Below the pieces are notes generated by a model. That model worked only from the letters and a program-made list of their open reading frames with translations, was not told the origin of the DNA and made no database searches. The position numbers were made by a program, and so were the translations under genes. Below, piece after piece: positions 9,337-13,454 of a DNA stretch of 13,454 nucleotides (positions are counted from its first letter, which is position 1; each line of letters begins with the position of its first letter). Source of the stretch: Corynebacterium accolens (lineage in GTDB: Bacteria; Actinomycetota; Actinomycetes; Mycobacteriales; Mycobacteriaceae); the NCBI RefSeq assembly GCF_030515985.1, contig NZ_CP100376.1, positions 675,476 to 688,929 on the forward strand, in the 5' to 3' direction.

Positions 9337-9768
9337 CTAGGCTGCCTCATCCAGTCCCAACTGGGAAGCATTAGCCAGCAGGCCTTCGCGACAAATTTTT
9401 ATATCTTCATCGTTTCCGAGCAACTCGAAACGATATACATAGGGCACCTTACATTTGGCGCTGATGACGTCACCAGCCTTGCCAAAATCGGCGCCGAAGT
9501 TGCTATTTCCTCCGGCGATAACCGCCCGAATAAAACTGCGGTTGTGCTCATTATTAAGGAATCTAATTACCTGCACCGGTACGGGCCGGGAGTTTTGGTG
9601 GCTAATGGAGGCTCCCCCGCCGTAGGTGGGGCACACCAAGACGAAAGGCTCGTTGACCACTAGCGGCTCATCGGTGCGGCGCAAAGGGATTCGCGCGCTA
9701 GGAAAACCTAGCTTCTGCACGAACCGGTGCGTATTTTCCGTAGTAGAGGAAAAATACACGACCAACAT
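9337..9768 (-). CDS. nrdI: NrdI flavodoxin-like protein
   Basis: FMN protein that supplies the oxidant needed to assemble the Mn-tyrosyl radical in NrdF. 143 residues. FMN-binding loops are visible: [10 protein letters not shown] (7-16) for the phosphate, PTYGGG (47-52), and [14 protein letters not shown] (86-99) near the flavin ring. The ATG at 9768 follows a strong purine tract, GGAGGGAGG (9776-9784). It is 24 bp behind nrdH and 54 bp ahead of nrdE. The gap before nrdE holds a TAGAAT (revcomp of 9311-9316) that could be a weak internal -10. Confidence 0.96.
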   Translation of the reverse strand: MLVVYFSSTTENTHRFVQKLGFPSARIPLRRTDEPLVVNEPFVLVCPTYGGGASISHQNSRPVPVQVIRFLNNEHNRSFIRAVIAGGNSNFGADFGKAGDVISAKCKVPYVYRFELLGNDEDIKICREGLLANASQLGLDEAA

Positions 9769-9792
9769 GACGGCACCTCCCTCCTCGGCTGC

Positions 9793-10032
9793 TTACGCAG
9801 AGGCGGCTAGCGCGGCAAGGTTCTTGATGCGGTCAGGGCGGAAGCCGGACCAGTGCTCGCCGTTTGCTTCTACGACGGGTGCCTGGACGTAGCCCAGAGC
9901 CATAATGTAGTCACGGGCTTCATCGTCCACGGTGACATCTACCACGTTGTAATCCAGACCCGCGCGATCAAGGGCCTTCTTGGTGGCGTTGCACTGAACG
10001 CAAGCGGGCTTGGTGTAGACGGTGATAGACAT
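9793..10032 (-). CDS. nrdH: NrdH glutaredoxin-like redoxin
   Basis: 79-residue thioredoxin-fold protein that passes electrons to the C-terminal cysteines of NrdE, itself reduced by thioredoxin reductase. The redox motif CVQC is at 11-14, following YTKPA. The C-terminal WSGFRPD (61-67) is diagnostic for NrdH rather than ordinary glutaredoxin. The ATG at 10032 has AGGGAG five bases upstream. It is the first gene of nrdHIE, behind a leader of about 100 bases. Confidence 0.97.
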   Translation of the reverse strand: MSITVYTKPACVQCNATKKALDRAGLDYNVVDVTVDDEARDYIMALGYVQAPVVEANGEHWSGFRPDRIKNLAALAASA

Positions 10033-10089
10033 AATAACTCCCTAAAATCCTTTTGCGAGATAGCTTTTGCTCGTAGAAAGCGGAGGTTC

Positions 10090-10107
10090 TGACCCCTTTT
10101 CGGGCCA
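10090..10107 (-). other. Small hairpin in the nrdHIE leader
   Basis: On the minus strand TGGCCC pairs with GGGTCA around a GAAAAG loop; one pair is a G-U wobble, so the structure is better in RNA from this strand. It lies in the roughly 100-base leader before nrdH, about 58 bases ahead of the start codon. No U run follows, so it is not a terminator. It does not resemble a known riboswitch. Confidence 0.25.
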
Positions 10108-10137
10108 CTTCCTGCACCGCTCTGAGCGACACCAACG

Positions 10138-10185
10138 ACACTATACTTTGGGGGAATTGACCGCAACTGACACAACATATAGTAG
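10138..10185 (-). promoter_or_regulatory. nrdHIE promoter with two NrdR-box-like operators
   Basis: Two 16-bp sequences resemble the NrdR box (roughly ACACWATATATWGTGT). ACACTATACTTTGGGG lies at 10138-10153, and ACACAACATATAGTAG at 10170-10185. Their centres are 32 bp apart, three helical turns, the spacing known for paired NrdR boxes. The minus-strand -10 TATAGT (revcomp of 10140-10145) lies inside the box nearer the gene, so bound NrdR-ATP/dATP would block RNA polymerase. The -35 is weak (AGTTGC at 17 bp spacing). Transcription would start near 10133. Confidence 0.7.
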
Positions 10186-10307
10186 TTACACCCATGATAT
10201 TCCCAGGAGGGCCAGGGGCGAGACCCCACATGTTGACCACCCCGGCACCCAACCGTGGAACTACACGCCTGACATTCCTGCGGGTTTACCTTCTGTTCAC
10301 CTAAACA

Positions 10308-10323
10308 TGTGGCAAAGTTCACA
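10308..10323. promoter_or_regulatory. Possible GlxR (CRP-like) site between nrdH and rpmJ
   Basis: TGTGGCAAAGTTCACA matches TGTGANNTANNTCACA at all but position 5 and one central position. It lies about 175 bp upstream of the predicted nrdH transcription start and just beyond the rpmJ terminator, so nrdHIE is the only promoter it could plausibly serve. The rest of 10186-10344 holds no gene I can support. Confidence 0.35.
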
Positions 10324-10344
10324 TTCCGGCGTCGAGGCGTAGAA

Positions 10345-10385
10345 ACGAAAAATCCGCCCCGCTCCGAACGCTCGGAGGAGGCGGA
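10345..10385 (-). terminator. Rho-independent terminator of rpmJ
   Basis: Stem TCCGCC (10353-10358) with GGCGGA (10380-10385), then CTCCGA (10362-10367) with TCGGAG (10372-10377), closing on a four-base loop. On the minus strand it runs straight into TTTTTCGTTTC. It starts 17 bases after the rpmJ stop. The plus-strand side has no U run, so it is directional. Confidence 0.88.
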
Positions 10386-10401
10386 CTTCCTTAAGTTTCA
10401 A

Positions 10402-10524
10402 TTAGCCCTGACGAGCCTTGAAACGGGGATCCTTCTTGTTGATCACGAAGACCTTACCGTGGCGGCGAATAACCTGGGCGCCCGGCTTCTTCTTCAGCGA
10501 CCGAAGGGACTTACGGACCTTCAT
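10402..10524 (-). CDS. rpmJ: Ribosomal protein L36, zinc-free type
   Basis: A 40-residue gene that reads [15 protein letters not shown] at its start and ends in [11 protein letters not shown], the hallmark of bL36 in the 50S subunit. The zinc-binding form has three Cys and one His in a small ribbon; this one has no cysteine, so it is the C-minus (YkgO-like) paralogue that works without zinc. The ATG at 10524 follows AAAGGAG (10531-10537) at good spacing. It is a single-gene transcript with its own promoter and terminator. In actinobacteria such paralogues are often under the zinc regulator Zur, but no clear Zur box was seen. Confidence 0.95.
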   Translation of the reverse strand: MKVRKSLRSLKKKPGAQVIRRHGKVFVINKKDPRFKARQG

Positions 10525-10611
10525 CGGGCGCTCCTTTCGTTATGCGCAATCTACATGCGGTTGAGTAAATAAAGCACGGACTGGGAATCCCCAGCCATGA
10601 CACGAGGAATA

Positions 10612-10640
10612 ATTTTACCTCACGCGGCCATTAAGACCAA
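10612..10640 (-). promoter_or_regulatory. Promoter of rpmJ
   Basis: Minus-strand TTGGTC (revcomp of 10635-10640) and TAAAAT (revcomp of 10612-10617) are separated by exactly 17 bp, the best -35/-10 pair in the window. Transcription would start near 10605, giving a leader of about 80 bases. The leader contains a small hairpin, CTGGG-AATC-CCCAG, at 10581-10594. Confidence 0.7.
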
Positions 10641-10658
10641 AACACTAGGGCTTAATGG
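10628..10658. repeat. 8-bp inverted repeat over the rpmJ promoter and transporter stop
   Basis: CCATTAAG (10628-10635) is perfectly inverted as CTTAATGG (10651-10658), with a 15-base loop. One arm sits in the -35/-10 spacer of rpmJ and touches the -35; the other covers the transporter stop codon. It may be an operator for rpmJ or a weak 3'-end hairpin for the transporter. The loop and low-GC stem make a strong terminator unlikely. Confidence 0.4.
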
Positions 10659-12001
10659 GGTGCGGATTCCCGCGAGTAGCGGGATTTCATCTCCTCGCCT
10701 ACCTCATCCAGGCTACGTCCCATGGTCTCTGGTACCAAAATGCGGGTGTAGCCGATGGCGATGAGCCCCAGCACGCCGAAGACGCCAAAGGCCACCGGGC
10801 CGGTGAGCCACTCCACCAGCGGCAGGAAGTACTGGGCCACGGCCCAGTTGGTGGCCCACAGCGAGAGCCCAGCGATGCCCATGCCGAGGCCACGCACCTG
10901 CAGGGGTACGAGCTCAGAGATAAGCAACCAGGTCGTCGGCGAGACCGCTGCTTGCTGGAAGGCAATGAACGAGGCCATAAAGACCAGCGAGACCATCGCC
11001 ATCGTGGTGGAATCGGCGGCGTGCGAGTACGCCACGGACAAGATGAAGAGCGAAATCACGTTGCCGGTCAGGCCGATAAGCAGCAGGCGCTTGCGGCCGA
11101 TGCGGTCGACCACCTTGAGGCCCACCCAGCAGGCGATGACGGAGACCACACCAATGACAATCGAGGTATAGACCGAGTTGGTGGTAGAAATCCCCACCTG
11201 GCTCATCATGGTGGGCGCGAAGTAGACGATGGCATTAACGCCGGTAATCTGCTGGGTCAGGCCCATCAGCATGGCGAGCAATACCGTCACCTGCATCCAG
11301 CGATTGGCCTTCAGTGCCTTCCACTCGGAGCCGCTGGAACGGCGCGCCGTTTCTTGGGAGGTAAGCTCTGCCAGATCCATCCCGGCGCGGCCTGCAACCT
11401 CACGGGCCCGCGACATCTTGTCGTGCGTGGCCAGCCAGACTGGGGTCTCTGGCAAGAAGAGCATGCCCACGGCGAGGGCCGCGCCCGGTACGGCCGCAAG
11501 CCCCAGCATCCATTCCCAGCTTTCCGTGGGCGCGAGGGCAGAATTTACAAGGTAGGCCAAGAGCTGGCCCACCACGATCAGCAAGGTATTCAGGGAGACC
11601 ATGCGCCCGCGGATCTTGGCCGGCACCATCTCTGAGATATACATGGGCGAGACAATGGATACCGCACCGACGGCAAAGCCCAAGAAGGTACGGGCCGTGG
11701 CCAGCATGGTCACCGATCCAGCCAGCGCGCACCAGATGGAGCCCAAAACGAAAATGATGCCGCCGGCAATCAGCGTAAAGCGGCGGCCAAAACGGTCCGC
11801 GATGCGGCCTGCGGTCAACGCGCCCACCGCGGCACCCACCAGCAGCATGGAGGTCACCCAGCCCTCTTGGTGGGCGGTCATATTAAATTCCGGGGTGATA
11901 TACAGCAACGCACCGGACATCACGCCGGTGTCGTATCCAAATAATAAACCGCCAAGGGCGGCAATTCCTGCAACTACCTTGACATAACTTTCTTTATTCA
12001 C
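10652..12001 (-). CDS. MFS sugar porter (sugar or inositol:H+ symporter family)
   Basis: 449 residues with twelve hydrophobic segments, a plasma-membrane importer of the sugar porter family (relatives: XylE, GalP, IolT). Numbered from the GTG at 12001: GYDTGV (22-27) in helix 1; loop motif [10 protein letters not shown] (65-74); [10 protein letters not shown] (124-133); PETPVWL (184-190) where most relatives have PESPRWL; the sugar-site [14 protein letters not shown] (250-263); the repeat loop VDRIGRKR (298-305); and the terminal [11 protein letters not shown]. The substrate cannot be told. The start could also be TTG at 12010; neither has a clear ribosome-binding site. It diverges from nadE with 27 bp between start codons. 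Lying among core genes it looks like an addition, but base composition does not stand out by eye. Confidence 0.9.
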   Translation of the reverse strand: MNKESYVKVVAGIAALGGLLFGYDTGVMSGALLYITPEFNMTAHQEGWVTSMLLVGAAVGALTAGRIADRFGRRFTLIAGGIIFVLGSIWCALAGSVTMLATARTFLGFAVGAVSIVSPMYISEMVPAKIRGRMVSLNTLLIVVGQLLAYLVNSALAPTESWEWMLGLAAVPGAALAVGMLFLPETPVWLATHDKMSRAREVAGRAGMDLAELTSQETARRSSGSEWKALKANRWMQVTVLLAMLMGLTQQITGVNAIVYFAPTMMSQVGISTTNSVYTSIVIGVVSVIACWVGLKVVDRIGRKRLLLIGLTGNVISLFILSVAYSHAADSTTMAMVSLVFMASFIAFQQAAVSPTTWLLISELVPLQVRGLGMGIAGLSLWATNWAVAQYFLPLVEWLTGPVAFGVFGVLGLIAIGYTRILVPETMGRSLDEVGEEMKSRYSRESAPH

Positions 12002-12076
12002 AGCACGCAATTGTGTCAGGAGACTACGATGAACGTCATGTCACCCGATGCCGAAAACTTGCAACAATCCATCATA
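11985..12076. promoter_or_regulatory. Crowded divergent start region of transporter and nadE
   Basis: Only 27 bp separates the two start codons, too little for either promoter. The best minus-strand -10 is TATGAT (revcomp of 12071-12076), inside the nadE coding region, giving a leader of about 64 bases for the transporter. For nadE, a loose -10 TAACTT lies at 11985-11990 inside the transporter gene, just after a TTGACA at 11979-11984 that is too close to serve as its -35. Both assignments are weak. Confidence 0.3.
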
Positions 12077-12850
12077 AAACAGCTGGATGTACGCCCCTTT
12101 ATCGATCCAGAAGAGGAAATTGCCCGTCGCGTGGATTTCCTCGTGGAATACTTGGAAATGACCCATGCCAAAGGCTACGTGCTAGGCATTTCCGGCGGCC
12201 AGGATTCCACCTTGGCGGGAAAACTCACCCAGCTAGCAGTAGAGCGGGTAGAAGGCGCCGAATTTTGGGCCGTGCGCCTGCCCCACGGCACGCAGGCGGA
12301 TGAGGATGATGCCCAAATCGCCCTCGATTTCATCCAGCCCGATCACCGGCTCACCGTTGATATTCAACCGGCCACCGCGGCGCTAAGCCACGAGGTCGCC
12401 CGTGCGGTAGGCCAAGATTCCTTGAACGATTTCAACCGCGGCAATGCCAAGGCGCGCTTGCGCATGACCGCGCAATATGCCATCGCCGGCGAGGTGGGCG
12501 CGCTCGTTGTGGGCACGGATCACGCCGCCGAAAACGTCACCGCGTTCTACACCAAGTGGGGCGATGGCGCGGCAGACCTACTCCCCCTGGCCGGGCTGAA
12601 TAAGCGCCAAGGCGCGGCATTGCTCAAGCACCTGGGCGCGCCAGAGTCCACCTGGTCCAAGGTCCCTACCGCGGATTTGGAAGACGATAAGCCGCAGCTT
12701 CCCGATGAAGAGGCGCTCGGCGTCACCTACGCCCACATCGATGACTACTTAGAGGGCAAGGCGGTTCCCGATGCCGCCCGCGAGCGCATCGAGACCCTGT
12801 GGCACCGCGGCATCCACAAGCGCCAGATGCCGCAAGGGCCAACCGCCTAG
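12029..12850 (+). CDS. nadE: Ammonia-dependent NAD+ synthetase
   Basis: Last step of NAD+ synthesis: nicotinic acid adenine dinucleotide plus ammonia and ATP to NAD+. 273 residues, close to the 275 of E. coli NadE, with no glutaminase domain, so ammonia is the expected nitrogen donor. The PP-loop SGGQDS is at 55-60. [10 protein letters not shown] (137-146), GTDHAAEN (162-169) and [12 protein letters not shown] (176-187) form the substrate and ATP sites, and [17 protein letters not shown] (211-227) is the mobile catalytic loop. I chose the ATG at 12029 because AGGAG (12018-12022) precedes it by six bases; an upstream TTG at 12011 and an ATG at 12038 are less good. Its stop TAG shares a CTAG palindrome with the stop of the next gene. 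Confidence 0.97.
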   Translation: MNVMSPDAENLQQSIIKQLDVRPFIDPEEEIARRVDFLVEYLEMTHAKGYVLGISGGQDSTLAGKLTQLAVERVEGAEFWAVRLPHGTQADEDDAQIALDFIQPDHRLTVDIQPATAALSHEVARAVGQDSLNDFNRGNAKARLRMTAQYAIAGEVGALVVGTDHAAENVTAFYTKWGDGAADLLPLAGLNKRQGAALLKHLGAPESTWSKVPTADLEDDKPQLPDEEALGVTYAHIDDYLEGKAVPDAARERIETLWHRGIHKRQMPQGPTA

Positions 12851-13454
12851 GCCAGCGCCTCCAGCGTGGCAAGAGCCGCGCGCTCCAGCGGCCGGTTATA
12901 CGCCGAGCCGTGGGTCAGCGCATGCACGGCCAGCGGGTGCAGTTGGTGCATGGGAATCCAGGTTTCAATATCTTTCGGCGCCCCATAGCCGCGGAAGATT
13001 TCTTCTATATAGGGCGCGCCGAATAGGGCCAGCATGCCCAAATCAGTGTGCGGGTGCCCGCCGTGGGCGGCGGGATCGATCATGATGCCACCCTGGGCAT
13101 CGAAAAGCAGGTTGCCCGCCCACAGGTCACCGTGGTTGCGCGCGGGCGCCACGTCCCAGCTACGGGCGGCAATGGCATCGCAGGCCCGCTTGACCAGGTC
13201 CCGCTGCGCGGTGCTGATTCCGGCCGGCTCCGCAAAGGGCAGCACGCGCTGCTGGGTATAAAATTCACCCCAGTCATCGGTGGGCGTGCACTCCTGTTCA
13301 ATGGTGCCGATGAAGTTTTTGCCTTCCCATCCCTCCGGCGCGCTGCCAAAAGCCGCGGCCCCGGCGCGGTGCATGCGCGCGAGCTCCGCACCAAACTTCC
13401 GCGCGGCCTCTGGGGTGGGCGCTACCTCGTCAATGCGCTTGGTTACGATTTCCT
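12847..13454 (-). CDS. Fructosamine-kinase-family protein, N-terminus missing
   Basis: Aminoglycoside-phosphotransferase-like fold of the fructosamine/ketosamine-3-kinase family (YniA, FN3K), thought to phosphorylate glycated amines so that the sugar falls off. About 202 residues are in the window; the N-terminal ATP-binding lobe lies beyond the right edge, and the frame stays open to 13454. Visible parts are NFIGTIEQ and [14 protein letters not shown], typical of FN3K; the catalytic [12 protein letters not shown] (Brenner-type motif with catalytic Asp and metal-binding Asn); and the metal loop [16 protein letters not shown]. Its stop TAG (12849-12847) overlaps the nadE stop by convergence. 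Substrate not determinable. Confidence 0.9.
   Translation of the reverse strand, partial: EIVTKRIDEVAPTPEAARKFGAELARMHRAGAAAFGSAPEGWEGKNFIGTIEQECTPTDDWGEFYTQQRVLPFAEPAGISTAQRDLVKRACDAIAARSWDVAPARNHGDLWAGNLLFDAQGGIMIDPAAHGGHPHTDLGMLALFGAPYIEEIFRGYGAPKDIETWIPMHQLHPLAVHALTHGSAYNRPLERAALATLEALA

Noticed and set aside
10033..10137. Riboswitch in the nrdHIE leader
   Set aside because: Only one small hairpin is seen, with none of the conserved elements of cobalamin or other known riboswitches.
10067..10342. 91-codon plus-strand frame upstream of nrdH
   Set aside because: It spans the nrdHIE promoter and NrdR boxes, and its composition is not protein-like.
10655..11635. 326-codon plus-strand open frame opposite the transporter
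   Set aside because: Hydrophilic, His/Gly-rich product antisense to clear transmembrane helices; not a gene.

Overview
The window is an ordinary chromosomal core segment of a Corynebacterium. Four things point there. The class Ib ribonucleotide reductase genes (nrdH-nrdI-nrdE, with nrdF apart) surround a FadR/GntR-type regulator. ctaD, for an aa3-type cytochrome oxidase subunit I, lies directly upstream of serB. A zinc-free ribosomal protein L36 is present, and the actinobacterial promoter style shows good -10 elements with weak -35 elements. From memory, C. glutamicum has a similar order (serB-ctaD-nrdF-...-gntR1-nrdE-nrdI-nrdH). No phage, IS element, CRISPR array, tRNA or rRNA is visible.

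Layout, left to right. Positions 1-1423 (+) hold the 3' two-thirds of a DinG/XPD-like iron-sulfur DNA helicase. It converges on, and overlaps by 35 bp, a PTH2-family peptidyl-tRNA hydrolase-like gene (1389-2111, -). That gene is translationally coupled to serB (2104-3210, -). A long hairpin separates serB from ctaD (3292-4986, -). A 330-bp intergenic region carries the ctaD promoter, an upstream inverted repeat and the nrdF terminator. nrdF (5317-6306, -) diverges from the GntR-family regulator (6437-7123, +), whose stop codon overlaps that of nrdE. Then come nrdE (7120-9282), nrdI (9337-9768) and nrdH (9793-10032), read leftwards as an nrdHIE operon from a promoter overlapped by two NrdR-box-like sequences. 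rpmJ (10402-10524, -) has its own promoter and terminator. An MFS sugar transporter (10652-12001, -) diverges from nadE (12029-12850, +) with only 27 bp between start codons. nadE converges on a fructosamine-kinase-family gene (12847 to the right edge, -).

How the genes work together: NrdH (glutaredoxin-like reductant), NrdI (flavodoxin), NrdE (catalytic subunit) and NrdF (radical subunit) form the aerobic dNTP-making machine. ctaD encodes the core of the terminal oxidase. serB makes serine, nadE makes NAD+, and rpmJ encodes a ribosomal protein. The transporter and the GntR regulator are the most accessory-looking members and may concern carbon uptake.

I found no undescribed multigene system. 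The most useful second-look items are the tandem NrdR boxes, the apparent degenerate internal duplication in the PTH2-like protein, the hairpin covering the serB translation start, the nearly promoterless divergent transporter/nadE junction, and several overlapping convergent gene ends.
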